Of a DNA stretch of 64,000 nt, positions 7,043-15,497 are shown in pieces (position 1 is the first letter of the stretch; each line of letters starts with the position of its first letter). The stretch spans positions 129,205 to 193,204 of the forward strand of contig JALHMT010000004.1 of assembly GCA_022843905.1 (NCBI GenBank), in the 5' to 3' direction. Made by a program: the position numbers and the translations under genes. The DNA is from Rubrivivax sp. (lineage in GTDB: Bacteria; Pseudomonadota; Gammaproteobacteria; Burkholderiales; Burkholderiaceae_C). Below the pieces are notes generated by a model that saw only the letters and a program-made list of their open reading frames with translations, searched no databases and was not told the DNA's origin.

Positions 7043-7474
7043 ATGCACTACTCGACGATTCCCACGAACTCGCGCAACCAGCGCATGTCCGGCATGTACA
7101 CCGACATCGGCGTGCAAGGTGCAGCGGCCAGCGACACCTCGGGTCACCAGCTGATCTCGATGTTGTTCGACGGCCTGCTGGGCGCAATCCACCGAGCGCG
7201 CGGCGCGGTCCAGGCCCGCGACGTGGAAAGCAAGTCGCGCGCCATCGGACAGGCCCTGCGCATCGTGGGCGAAGGCCTGCGCGCCAGCCTCAACCTCACC
7301 CAGGGCGGCGCCATCGCCAGCGATCTGGACAACCTCTATGCGTACGTCGAGCTGCGGCTGACGCGCGCCAACCTGCACAACGACGAGGCTGCACTCGACG
7401 AATGCGTGCGCCTTCTGAAGCCTGTGCAGGACGCATGGAACCAGATCGCTCCGCAGGTGCAACACGCCGCCTGA
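7043..7474 (+). CDS. fliS: Flagellin export chaperone FliS
   Basis: FliS binds the flagellin C-terminus in the cytoplasm, stops premature polymerisation and helps dock flagellin at the export gate. The 143-residue protein contains the FliS core with LISMLFDGLLGAIHRARGAVQARDVESKSRAIGQALRIVGEGLRASLNLTQGGAIASDLDNLYAYVELRLTRANL in about residues 38-112, an all-helical arrangement covering the whole family length. It is the first gene of a run fliS-fliT-ycgR on the same strand with short gaps, led by the sigma-28 promoter at 6968. Confidence 0.95.
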   Translation: MHYSTIPTNSRNQRMSGMYTDIGVQGAAASDTSGHQLISMLFDGLLGAIHRARGAVQARDVESKSRAIGQALRIVGEGLRASLNLTQGGAIASDLDNLYAYVELRLTRANLHNDEAALDECVRLLKPVQDAWNQIAPQVQHAA

Positions 7475-7487
7475 GCGGCGAACGGAC

Positions 7488-7793
7488 ATGTCGATGAACA
7501 CCGATCTGATGAGCTTCTACGAAGCGATCGAGCAGGCCAGCGCCGACATGCTCGCCGCTGCCCGCGTGGGCAACTGGGACGAGGTGGTGAAGCTGGAGGG
7601 CGCCTGCGTGCTGCTCATCAGCCAGCTTAAGCAGGCTGCACGCGAGGTCCCGCTGGACGGCCAGACCTCCAAGGTGAAGAGCCGAATCATGCAGCGCATC
7701 CTCGTCAACGACGCCGAGATCCGGCATCTGGCCGAACCCTGGCTGCAGGAACTCGAGACCACCCTGACCGGAAAGCCGCATCGGCTGCATTGA
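7488..7793 (+). CDS. fliT: FliT-like flagellar chaperone
   Basis: A 101-residue helical protein placed directly after fliS, as FliT is in enterobacteria and Burkholderiales. FliT is the export chaperone of FliD and, in Salmonella, an antagonist of FlhDC. Sequence support is moderate: an N-terminal helical pair (FYEAIEQASADMLAAARVGNWDEVVKLEGACVLLISQLK, about 9-47) with the FliT-family WDEVVKLE pattern, then helices around RIMQRILVNDAEIRHLAEPWLQEL. Position and length strengthen the call. Gap to fliS is 13 bases. Confidence 0.85.
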   Translation: MSMNTDLMSFYEAIEQASADMLAAARVGNWDEVVKLEGACVLLISQLKQAAREVPLDGQTSKVKSRIMQRILVNDAEIRHLAEPWLQELETTLTGKPHRLH

Positions 7794-7851
7794 GCCCGAC
7801 CGACACCGCCCGGACCGACTCGACCTGCCGCACGCCGCCGACGGACGCACG

Positions 7852-8613
7852 ATGTTCCACGACACCAAGCCAGCCCACCTATCCGACGACGGGGAAATCG
7901 ACCCCTGGGCGCCGTTCCGCGTGGCCAACCCGGTCGAGTTGAATTCGCTCCTGCGCCAGGTACGCGACGCCAGTGCGCCCGTCATCCTGGCCACCTCGCA
8001 CGGCACCGCGGTGACCTGCACGCTGTGGGCCATCGACGCCACGCAAGGCCGTCTGAGCTGGAGTGCCGATGGCGGCCAGCCGCAGATGCAGGCCCTGATC
8101 GATGCCGACGAGGCCGCTGCCGTGTGCTACCTCGAAAGCGTGAAGCTGCAGTTCGACCTCGAGGACTTCGTCCTCGTGCGCAGCCTGCAAAGCATGGCGC
8201 TGCAGTCGTCGATGCCGCGCGACCTTTATCGCTTCCAGCGCCGCCAGAGCTTCCGCGTGCGGCCCGGTGGCCGCAATGCGCCTTCGGTGACCCTGCGGCA
8301 CCCCTCGATGCCCGACATGACGCTGGCCCTGCGCGTGCTGGACCTCAGCGTGGGCGGCTGCGCCCTGCTGCTGCCGCCCGACGTGCCCGAGCTGCGGCCC
8401 GGCGTGACGCTGCACGGTGTCGAGGTCCAGCTCGACAGCGAGACCTCCTTCGTCACGGCGCTGCAGATCCAGCACGTCAGCTCGATGCAGCTGCCCGAGG
8501 GCAGCCACCGCCTGGGCTGCCAGTGGCAACAGCTGGGCACGCCGGCCGAACGCCTGCTGCAGCGCTACGTCAACCAGACGCAGAAGCGCCACCGCCTGCT
8601 GTCGCTGTCCTGA
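7852..8613 (+). CDS. ycgR: Flagellar brake protein YcgR (PilZ domain, c-di-GMP receptor)
   Basis: YcgR slows the motor when c-di-GMP is high by touching MotA and FliG. The 253-residue protein has an N-terminal YcgR domain (about 20-120) and a C-terminal PilZ domain whose two c-di-GMP binding motifs are present: RxxxR as RQSFR within RRQSFR (about 130-135) and DxSxxG as DLSVGG (about 164-169). It is the third gene of the fliST run, 58 bases after fliT. The start is ATG at 7852 (MFHDTKPAHL). All binding residues look intact, so c-di-GMP sensing is expected. Confidence 0.92.
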   Translation: MFHDTKPAHLSDDGEIDPWAPFRVANPVELNSLLRQVRDASAPVILATSHGTAVTCTLWAIDATQGRLSWSADGGQPQMQALIDADEAAAVCYLESVKLQFDLEDFVLVRSLQSMALQSSMPRDLYRFQRRQSFRVRPGGRNAPSVTLRHPSMPDMTLALRVLDLSVGGCALLLPPDVPELRPGVTLHGVEVQLDSETSFVTALQIQHVSSMQLPEGSHRLGCQWQQLGTPAERLLQRYVNQTQKRHRLLSLS

Positions 8614-8620
8614 GGCCCCT

Positions 8621-9058
8621 GTGGACCTGTCCCCCTCCCGCCCCCGCCCCCGCGCCGGGGCCGGCTTCACGCTGGTCGAGATGGCCGTCGTGCTGACCGT
8701 CGCGGGGCTGCTGCTGACGCTGGCGGTGCCGCGCGGCATCGACATGCTGGCCAAGGCGCGCCGCGCCGATGCCGTCGCGGCGCTCACCCGGGTGCAGCTG
8801 GCCCAGGAAAGCTACCGGGCCCACCACGGCATCTACGCCGCCGACCGCCAGGCCCTGGGCGCCGCCGCCTCCGGGCGCAGCGAGTCGGGGTACTACGACA
8901 TCGTGCTGCAGGACGTGATGCCCCAGTCCTACCGCGCCGAGGCGCATGCCCGCGCAGACGGGTCGCAGTCGCGCGACGAGAGCTGTCTGCAGATCACGCT
9001 CCAGGTCGACGACGGACAGGCCCGCGCGGGCCCGACAGCGGCATGCTGGAACCGCTGA
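8621..9058 (+). CDS. Type IV pilin-like protein (prepilin, PilE-like)
   Basis: A 145-residue prepilin. The prepilin peptidase site is GFTLVE (G at about residue 16) followed by a single hydrophobic helix MAVVLTVAGLLLTLAVP, then a small soluble domain with two cysteine positions near the C-terminus (SCLQIT and ACW), which could form the D-region disulfide. I choose the GTG at 8621, 7 bases after the ycgR stop, since the family expects a short leader peptide; an ATG in frame lies much further upstream inside ycgR. It overlaps the next gene by 16 bases, so the two are translationally linked. Why it sits in a flagellar locus is unknown. Confidence 0.85.
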   Translation: MDLSPSRPRPRAGAGFTLVEMAVVLTVAGLLLTLAVPRGIDMLAKARRADAVAALTRVQLAQESYRAHHGIYAADRQALGAAASGRSESGYYDIVLQDVMPQSYRAEAHARADGSQSRDESCLQITLQVDDGQARAGPTAACWNR

Positions 9059-9549
9059 GCAAGCGCTGTCGACGGGCAGCCGGCTTGACGCTGGTGGAGC
9101 TGGCCGTGGTGCTGTCCCTGCTGGCAGCGACAGCCACCGCGGCCCTGCCGTGGTTCGCCGACCAGTTGGCGCGCCAACGGCTGCGGGCCGCTGCCGAAGC
9201 GCTGGTCGCCGATCTGCAGGAAGCGCGGTTCGCCGCCGCCCAGCGCGGAGCCGACATGCACCTGACCTTCAGTACGGGACCGACCTGGTGCTGGGCCACG
9301 GCGAGCATCGCCGATTGCGATTGCCGTATCCCGCAGGCCTGCCGCACGCGCCACGTCGACGGCTCCGAGCACCGCGGCGTGCTGCTGGCTTCGGCACAGA
9401 CCGCCAGCTTCTCGGCCAACGGCACCGGCCAGGGCCGTGCCGAGCTGCGCTCGCCGCGCGGCCACACCTTGCGCGTGGAAGTCGGCGCGCTGGGCCGCGC
9501 CCGGCTTTGCTCGCCGGGTGGGTCGGATCCCCGCCACCCGGCCTGCTGA
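9043..9549 (+). CDS. GspH/FimT-family pseudopilin
   Basis: A 168-residue minor pilin/pseudopilin. The prepilin motif is GLTLVE (G at about residue 14), followed by the hydrophobic helix LAVVLSLLAATATAALP and a FimT/GspH-type amphipathic segment (LVADLQEARFAAAQRGADMHLTF) that is typical of the family, then a beta-rich C-terminal domain with several cysteines (C89, C95, C97, C102 approximately). It overlaps the preceding pilin gene by 16 bases and ends 8 bases from the convergent fliE stop. It would initiate or modify a type IV pilus or a type II secretion-like pseudopilus elsewhere in the genome. Confidence 0.86.
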   Translation: MLEPLSKRCRRAAGLTLVELAVVLSLLAATATAALPWFADQLARQRLRAAAEALVADLQEARFAAAQRGADMHLTFSTGPTWCWATASIADCDCRIPQACRTRHVDGSEHRGVLLASAQTASFSANGTGQGRAELRSPRGHTLRVEVGALGRARLCSPGGSDPRHPAC

Positions 9550-9557
9550 CGGACGAC

Positions 9558-9881
9558 CTACACCTGCATGTTCATCACGTCGGTGTAGGCCTGCACCAGC
9601 CGGTTGCGAACCTGCAGGGCAGCCTGGAATCCGATCTGTGACTTCTGCATCGCCATCATCGTCTCTTCGAGACTGACGGTCGGGTTGTCCAGGCTCAGTT
9701 CGCGCTGCAGGCGCTGCGCCTCCATCTGTTGTCGGCTGACCTGACTCAGGGCCTGGGTCATCGCGGTCTGGAATCCGCCGCCCTCGGCGCCCGAGGTGCG
9801 CGGCAGGGGTGTGCCGTCGCGCTTCAGCCCGGCGCGCGCGACGGCCTGGTCGAAGTCGAAGGGCTTGAGCTTCAAGTCCAT
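9558..9881 (-). CDS. fliE: Flagellar hook-basal body protein FliE
   Basis: FliE links the MS ring to the rod and is exported early. The 107-residue protein carries the FliE signature in the C-terminal half: ELSLDNPTVSLEETMMAMQKSQIGFQAALQVRNRLVQAYTDVMNMQV, with the glutamine/asparagine-rich helix conserved to the last residue. It is on the minus strand, divergent from fliF with a 215-bp gap, which is a normal arrangement in Burkholderiales. The shared gap probably carries FlhDC-controlled promoters for both directions, which I could not locate. Confidence 0.95.
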   Translation of the reverse strand: MDLKLKPFDFDQAVARAGLKRDGTPLPRTSGAEGGGFQTAMTQALSQVSRQQMEAQRLQRELSLDNPTVSLEETMMAMQKSQIGFQAALQVRNRLVQAYTDVMNMQV

Positions 9882-10096
9882 GGCGAGGCCTTTCCGGATC
9901 GCTGCGCAGGGCCACGGGACGGCCCGTCAGTCGATGATCAGACTGTAGCGACGCGCCTGCGGCTGCACGGAGGAAACAGCCGCCGAAAGCCCGGCCTGAT
10001 CGCTCCACCGCAGCGCGCCCTGCCGCCGAACAATGGGCGCCAGACAGGGGTTCTGCACGGCCCCTGCGCCGTCCTGATGCACGTGCCCCCGGACCC

Positions 10097-11812
10097 ATGG
10101 ACAACGCCATCGCCACCGCTGCCCCCAACAACCTGACGCCCTTGACGCCCGTGACGCAGCTGCCCGCAGCGCCTGTCACACTGGCCGGCCGACTGTCCGC
10201 CCTGCCTGCGCGCGCCAAGACCATGGCCGCCGTGGGCATCGCCGTGTTGACGGCTCTGCTGATCGTGCTGGCCTCCAGTGCTCGCGAAGGCGACTACAAG
10301 GTGCTGTTCGCCAATCTGTCGGAACGCGACGGCGGACCCATCATCGAGAAGCTGGCACAGATGAACGTGCCCTACCGCTTCGCCGATGGCAGCGGCACCA
10401 TCCTCGTGCCGGCAGCGCAGGTCTACGACCTCAGGCTCAAGCTCAGCGCCGCCGGCCTGCCCAAGGGCTCGATCAACGGCTACGAGCTGCTCGACAAGGC
10501 ACCCTTCGGCCAGACCCAGGGCCAGGAGCACATCAACCAGAAGCGCGCGCTCGAAGGCGAACTGACGCGCACCATCCAGTCGCTGGCCTCAGTGCAGGCT
10601 GCCCGCGTGCACCTGGCGCTGCCGCAGCAGAACGGGTTCTTCCGCGAGCAGCAGAAGCCGTCGGCGTCCATCGTGCTGAACCTGCATCCGGGCCGCACGC
10701 TCGACCCTGCGCAGATCGCCGGCATCGTGCACCTGGTGTCGTCCAGCGTGCCGGAGCTGTCGGCCAAGGCCGTCAGCGTGCTCGACGGCACCGGCGCGCT
10801 GCTCTCCAGCCAGGGCGAACAGAACGCCCCCCAGGGCCTCGACGCACAGCAGGTGCAGTACCTGCGCGAGGTCGAGGCCACCCACCTCAAGCGCGTGCTC
10901 CAGTTGCTGGAACCGGTGGTGGGGCGCGACAACCTGCGCGCCACGGTCACCGCCGAGATCGACTTCTCGCAGACCGAGTCGACGGCCGAAGAGTTCAAGC
11001 CGAACCAGGGCGACCAGCCCTCGGCCGTGCGGGCCGTGCGCACCGAAGAGTCGACCGGCGCCGTCGCCACGCCACCGGCCGGCGTGCCCGGCGCTGCCGC
11101 GAACCAGCCGCAGGCTGCCGCCTCGGCACCCATCAACGGCGATGCGCAAGCCCTGCGCGGCGCGCTCGGCGCGGGTGGCGCCAACGCACGGCGGGAGAAC
11201 GAGACCCGATATGAAGTCGACAAGAAGGTCAGCGTGACGCGCAACGCCTCCGGCGTGGTGCGCCGCCTGCATGCCGCGGTGGTGGTGAACCACCGAACGA
11301 CGGTGGACGCCAAGGGCAAGTCGACCACGGTCGCGCTGCCCGATGCCGAGGTCGAGAAGCTCACGGCGCTGGTGCAGCAGGGCATCGGCTTCAACCAGCA
11401 GCGCGGCGATTCCGTGCGCGTGGTCAACGCGCCTTTCCTGGTCCAGACGCCGCCGCCGGTCGAACCGACGCCCTTCTGGAAGGAGCCCTGGGTGCAGGAC
11501 CTGGCCCGCGCAGCGGCCACGCCGGTGGCGCTGGCGCTGGTCGGTCTGGCAGTGGTGTTCGGCGTCATCCGCCCGGCGCTGAAGCCGGCCTTCACCCCGG
11601 TGGAGCCGGTCGCCAACGACAAGGGCAGCCAGATCAACGAGGTGGTGGCCGGCGACGACGTGCTGCCTGCGCTGGATGGCGAAGCCGCCAAGACCGCCCT
11701 GCCCGCGCCGGCGCGCAACGACAAGCTGGAAGCCGTGCGCGAACTGGCCAAGACCAACCCGGCGGCCGTGGCCACCGTGCTGCGCGGCTGGGTGAGCGGC
11801 GAACCCGCCTGA
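10097..11812 (+). CDS. fliF: Flagellar MS-ring protein FliF
   Basis: FliF builds the MS ring in the inner membrane, the base for C-ring and export gate assembly. The 571-residue protein has two membrane helices, about residues 36-55 (AAVGIAVLTALLIVLASS) and 472-492 (PVALALVGLAVVFGVIRPAL). Between them are the secretin-like ring-building motifs, including INGYELLDKAPFGQTQGQEHINQKRALEGELTRTI and VHLALPQQNGFFREQQKPSASIVL. The short cytoplasmic tail binds FliG. A low-complexity Ala/Pro-rich linker (about 330-355) is species-specific. The first gene of fliFGHIJK. Confidence 0.97.
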   Translation: MDNAIATAAPNNLTPLTPVTQLPAAPVTLAGRLSALPARAKTMAAVGIAVLTALLIVLASSAREGDYKVLFANLSERDGGPIIEKLAQMNVPYRFADGSGTILVPAAQVYDLRLKLSAAGLPKGSINGYELLDKAPFGQTQGQEHINQKRALEGELTRTIQSLASVQAARVHLALPQQNGFFREQQKPSASIVLNLHPGRTLDPAQIAGIVHLVSSSVPELSAKAVSVLDGTGALLSSQGEQNAPQGLDAQQVQYLREVEATHLKRVLQLLEPVVGRDNLRATVTAEIDFSQTESTAEEFKPNQGDQPSAVRAVRTEESTGAVATPPAGVPGAAANQPQAAASAPINGDAQALRGALGAGGANARRENETRYEVDKKVSVTRNASGVVRRLHAAVVVNHRTTVDAKGKSTTVALPDAEVEKLTALVQQGIGFNQQRGDSVRVVNAPFLVQTPPPVEPTPFWKEPWVQDLARAAATPVALALVGLAVVFGVIRPALKPAFTPVEPVANDKGSQINEVVAGDDVLPALDGEAAKTALPAPARNDKLEAVRELAKTNPAAVATVLRGWVSGEPA

Positions 11813-11831
11813 CCGGACTCCACCGAGAACC

Positions 11832-12836
11832 ATGGCCAAAGACGACGAAAAAGGCGTGGAGGACGCCGCCATCCTGCTCATGTCGCTGGGCGAGGAGGAG
11901 GCGTCCGAAGTGCTCAAGCACCTGTCACCCAAGGAAGTGCAGCGCATGGGCGAGACCATCGCCAAGCTCAAGAGCGTCACCAAGGACCGTGTGGAGAAGG
12001 TCATCGACCGCTTCAGCGCGCAGGCCGAGAACGAGCACATGCTGGTCAACGACACCGACGAATACGTCAAGACCGTGCTGCGCCGGGCCCTGGGCGACGA
12101 CAAGGCCAACCTGCTGATCGACCGCATCCTGCAGGGCAGCGACACCACCGGCATCGAAAGCCTGAAGTGGATGGATGCCAGTTCGGTGGCGGAACTGCTG
12201 CGCAACGAACATCCGCAGATCACCGCGGCCATCCTGGTGCACCTCGAGTTCGACCAGGCGGCCGACGTGCTGAAGCTCTTCACCGAACGCCAGCGCAACG
12301 AGGTCATGCTGCGCATCGCGACCCTGGACGGCATCCAGCCGCTGGCCTTGAAGGACCTCAACGAAGTCATGAGCAAGGTGCTGGCCGGCGGCGACCGCCT
12401 GAAGAAGAGCAATCTGGGCGGTGCCAAGACGGCCGCCGAGATGCTCAACATGATGGGCAGCAGCGTCGAGACCTCGGTGCTGGACTTCGTGCGCGAGGCC
12501 GATGGCGAGCTGGCACAGAAGATCATGGACAACATGTTCACCTTCGACGACCTGGAGAAGCTCGACGACAAGGGCTTCCAGGCCCTGCTGAAGGAAGTGC
12601 AGAGCGAGTCGCTGGTGCTGGCGCTCAAGGGCGCTTCGCCGACGATCCGCGAGAAGGTCTTCGGCAACATGTCCAGCCGTGCCGCCGAGACGCTGCGCGA
12701 AGACCTCGAATCGCGCGGCCCGGTGCGCCTGTCGGAAGTGGAAGCCGAGCAGAAGGAAATGCTGAAGATCGTTCGCCGCCTGGCCGACGAAGGTCAGATC
12801 GTGCTGGGAGGCGGCGGTGATGAGCAGCTCATCTAA
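11832..12836 (+). CDS. fliG: Flagellar motor switch protein FliG
   Basis: FliG is the rotor subunit that meets MotA and sets torque and direction. The 334-residue protein shows the N-terminal FliF-binding domain (1-100), the middle domain with EHPQ (about 126-129), and the C-terminal torque domain with LVLALKGASPTIREKVFGNMSSRAAETLREDL, in which the charged ridge residues are present. The start follows fliF by 19 bases. The stop region overlaps the fliH start by about 17-20 bases, showing translational coupling. Length is normal for the family. Confidence 0.97.
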   Translation: MAKDDEKGVEDAAILLMSLGEEEASEVLKHLSPKEVQRMGETIAKLKSVTKDRVEKVIDRFSAQAENEHMLVNDTDEYVKTVLRRALGDDKANLLIDRILQGSDTTGIESLKWMDASSVAELLRNEHPQITAAILVHLEFDQAADVLKLFTERQRNEVMLRIATLDGIQPLALKDLNEVMSKVLAGGDRLKKSNLGGAKTAAEMLNMMGSSVETSVLDFVREADGELAQKIMDNMFTFDDLEKLDDKGFQALLKEVQSESLVLALKGASPTIREKVFGNMSSRAAETLREDLESRGPVRLSEVEAEQKEMLKIVRRLADEGQIVLGGGGDEQLI

Positions 12837-13590
12837 GCCCGGCGCCACGCGCAACGTGCCGCCGCCGCCGGGCAGCAAGGCCGGCAACGCCTACACGCGC
12901 TTCATCCCGCGCGAGGAGATGGGCAGCTTCGAAGCCTGGAAGCCCGGCAGCCTGCGCGGCAACACGGCCCCGGCCGAGGCACCCGCGCCGCCGCCGCCGG
13001 CACCTCCCAGCGAAGCCGAGTGGCTGGCCCGCGTCGCCGCGGCGCGCCAGGCCGGCTCGCAGGAGGGCTACCAGAACGGCTACCGGGACGGGCTGGTGGC
13101 CCTGGACAGCTTCAAGCAGAGCTTCGCCGCGCAGACCGTCACCCAGGTCGGCGCCTTCGTCAAGAGCCTGGACACGACGATGACGGCGCTGGAGCCGCAG
13201 ATTGCTGCGGCCGTCAGCCGCGTCGCGCTGGAACTGGCGCGCCAGGTGCTGCGCACCGAACTGGCGACGCGGCCCGAGGTCGTGGCCAGCGTGGCTTCAC
13301 AGGCGGTGCAGGCGGTGTTGTTCAGTGCGCGCCAGATCACCCTGCAGGTGCATCCCGAGGACCTGCCGCTGGTTCAGGCCGGTGCCGCCGATGCGCTGGA
13401 AGCGCGCGGCGCGCGCGTGATGGCCAATCCGTCGCTGGCGCGCGGCAGTGTCGTCGTCGACTCCGATGTCGGCAGCATCGACGCCCGCGTGGCCACGCGC
13501 TGGGCCCAGGCCACGGCCAGCCTGGGCTCGGCGCAGGCCTGGGAACACGATGACCAGGCCGACGACCCACCCACCGGAGACGTTCGATGA
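12820..13590 (+). CDS. fliH: Flagellar export regulator FliH
   Basis: FliH is a stator-like stalk that tethers the ATPase FliI to the C-ring. The protein (about 256 residues) has a proline-rich N-terminal region ([16 protein letters not shown], about 48-63) and a GxxxG-like helix region with [22 protein letters not shown]. The C-terminal domain has [17 protein letters not shown] and the [11 protein letters not shown] segment shared by FliH, SctL and V-type E subunits. Start is either the GTG at 12817 or the ATG at 12820; GGGAGG at 12806-12811 fits the ATG better. The gene overlaps the fliG end and the fliI start (ATGA). Confidence 0.9.
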   Translation: MSSSSKPGATRNVPPPPGSKAGNAYTRFIPREEMGSFEAWKPGSLRGNTAPAEAPAPPPPAPPSEAEWLARVAAARQAGSQEGYQNGYRDGLVALDSFKQSFAAQTVTQVGAFVKSLDTTMTALEPQIAAAVSRVALELARQVLRTELATRPEVVASVASQAVQAVLFSARQITLQVHPEDLPLVQAGAADALEARGARVMANPSLARGSVVVDSDVGSIDARVATRWAQATASLGSAQAWEHDDQADDPPTGDVR

Positions 13591-15002
13591 ACGCGCCGGT
13601 ACTCGACGCCCGCACGCAGCGCTGGCAGCGCTACCTGCACGATCTGCAGGAGTTCGCCGCTGTCGAACAGCCCTTCGAATCGACCGGCACCCTGGTGCGC
13701 GTCACCGGCCTGGTGCTGGAAGCGGCCGGTGTGCGCGTGCCGGTGGGATCGATCTGCGAGGTGCTGGCTTCCGGACATCCGCCGGTGCTGGCCGAAGTGG
13801 TGGGATTCAACGGCGATCGCGCCTTCCTGATGCCCACGGCCGACGTGCACGGCCTGGCCAGCGGTGCGCGGGTGGTGCCGCGCCCGGCCCCCGTGGTGGC
13901 GCCGCGCTTCGGTGAGCAGCAGCACCCCTGGCGGCGGCGCGAGGACCGCAGCCTGCACCTGCCGATGGGCGATGGCCTGCTGGGCCGCGTCATCGACGCG
14001 CACGGCGTGCCGATCGACCGTGCCGGCCCGCTCGTCGACACGCACACCGAGCCGATGGTGCGCCGCCCGATCAACGCGATGGACCGCGATCCCGTGCGCA
14101 AGCCGCTGGACACCGGCGTGCGCGCCATCAACGCCCTGCTCACCGTCGGCCGCGGCCAGCGCCTGGGCCTGTTCGCAGGCACCGGCGTCGGCAAGTCGGT
14201 CCTGCTGGGCATGATGGCGCGCTACACCGCGGCCGACGTGATCGTGGTCGGTCTGATCGGCGAGCGCGGCCGCGAGGTCAAGGAATTCATCGAGGACATC
14301 CTGGGCGACGAGGGACGTGCGCGTTCGGTCGTCGTCGCCGCCCCGGCTGACGCGCCGGCACTGGTGCGCATGCAGGGCGCCAACTACGCCGCGGCGATCG
14401 CCGAACACTTCCGCGACCGCGGCCAGCACGTGCTGCTGCTGATGGATTCGCTGACCCGCTACGCGATGGCGCAGCGCGAGATCGCACTGGCCATCGGCGA
14501 GCCGCCCGCCACAAAGGGCTATCCGCCGAGCTGCTTCGCCAAGCTGCCGCAGCTGGTGGAGCGCAGCGGCAACGGCCTCAACGGCGTGGGCTCGATCACC
14601 GCCTTCTACACCGTGCTCAGCGAAGGCGACGACCCGCAGGACCCCATCGCCGACGCCGCGCGAGGCATCCTGGACGGCCACATCGTGCTGTCGCGGGAGC
14701 TGGCCGAATCGGGCCACTTCCCCGCCATCGACGTCGAGCGATCCATCTCGCGCGTGATGAACGCCGTCGCGCCGCCGGAGCACATCGCCGCCGCCCGCCG
14801 CCTTCGCCACCTGCTGGCCAAGTACAACAAGGCGCGCGACCTCATCCAGCTGGGCGCCTATGCGCCCGGCCACGACGCCGAGCTCGACACCGCCGTGCGC
14901 CTGCACACCCAGACCGACGCGCTGCTCCAGCAGGACATGCACGAGCGCGCGACCCTTCTCGACAGTCGCCACCAGCTGGTGGCCCTGAGCAACGCCTCCT
15001 GA
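13587..15002 (+). CDS. fliI: Flagellum-specific export ATPase FliI
   Basis: FliI hydrolyses ATP to help unload chaperones and start export through the flagellar gate. The 471-residue protein has the Walker A motif GTGVGKS (about 198-204), the EERGRE-like switch [16 protein letters not shown], and the Walker B region [35 protein letters not shown], all standard for F1-beta-like export ATPases. ATGA overlap with fliH. Typical length 440-470. The N-terminal part includes [14 protein letters not shown], the usual beta-barrel domain. Confidence 0.97.
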   Translation: MNAPVLDARTQRWQRYLHDLQEFAAVEQPFESTGTLVRVTGLVLEAAGVRVPVGSICEVLASGHPPVLAEVVGFNGDRAFLMPTADVHGLASGARVVPRPAPVVAPRFGEQQHPWRRREDRSLHLPMGDGLLGRVIDAHGVPIDRAGPLVDTHTEPMVRRPINAMDRDPVRKPLDTGVRAINALLTVGRGQRLGLFAGTGVGKSVLLGMMARYTAADVIVVGLIGERGREVKEFIEDILGDEGRARSVVVAAPADAPALVRMQGANYAAAIAEHFRDRGQHVLLLMDSLTRYAMAQREIALAIGEPPATKGYPPSCFAKLPQLVERSGNGLNGVGSITAFYTVLSEGDDPQDPIADAARGILDGHIVLSRELAESGHFPAIDVERSISRVMNAVAPPEHIAAARRLRHLLAKYNKARDLIQLGAYAPGHDAELDTAVRLHTQTDALLQQDMHERATLLDSRHQLVALSNAS

Positions 15003-15019
15003 CCGCAACGGAACACCCC

Positions 15020-15496
15020 ATGACTGCACCGAACACGCTGCAAGGCCTCCAGACCGTGCTGGACCGCGCCATCGCCGAACGCGACGAGGCGACGGCGAAC
15101 CTGTACCTTTGCCTGGAGAATTCGCGCCGACTGCTGTCCCAGCGAGAGCAGCTCACCACCTACCGCACCGAGTACCAGCAGCGCTGGACGCAGCAATTCC
15201 GCCAGGCGGCGGCCATCGAGGTGGTGCAGAGCTACCAGAGCTTCATGCAGCGGCTGGAGCAGGCGCTGACGCAGTTGCACCTGCAGGCCGAAGCCGCCGA
15301 TGCACAGGCCTTGCAGGCCCGTGCACTGCTGCTCGAACGCGAGACCCGTGTGGCCTCTGTTCGCAAGCTGATGTCGCGGCGCGAAGCCGAGCATCAACGC
15401 CACGAAGCCGCCCGCGACCAGCGCCACACCGACGAGGCCGCTGCCATCGCCGCCTGGCACTCGACGCCGGCGATGGCCCTGCCCGCGAGCCATTGA
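15020..15496 (+). CDS. fliJ: Flagellar export protein FliJ
   Basis: FliJ is the coiled-coil central stalk of the export ATPase and recycles chaperones. The 158-residue protein is almost entirely helical, with long runs of Glu, Gln and Arg (AIAERDEATANLYLCLENSRRLLSQREQL, about 14-42, and LLERETRVASVRKLMSRREAEHQRHEAARDQRH, about 103-136), the standard FliJ coiled-coil pair. It is 17 bases after fliI and 1 base before fliK, in the expected slot. Sequence conservation of FliJ is low in general, so position counts. Confidence 0.92.
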   Translation: MTAPNTLQGLQTVLDRAIAERDEATANLYLCLENSRRLLSQREQLTTYRTEYQQRWTQQFRQAAAIEVVQSYQSFMQRLEQALTQLHLQAEAADAQALQARALLLERETRVASVRKLMSRREAEHQRHEAARDQRHTDEAAAIAAWHSTPAMALPASH

Positions 15497-15497
15497 C

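Noticed and set aside
10589..12670. Long open frame on the minus strand across fliF and fliG (about 690 codons)
   Set aside because: It is exactly antisense to two conserved genes, has the composition of a reverse-complement shadow in GC-rich DNA and shows no family motif.
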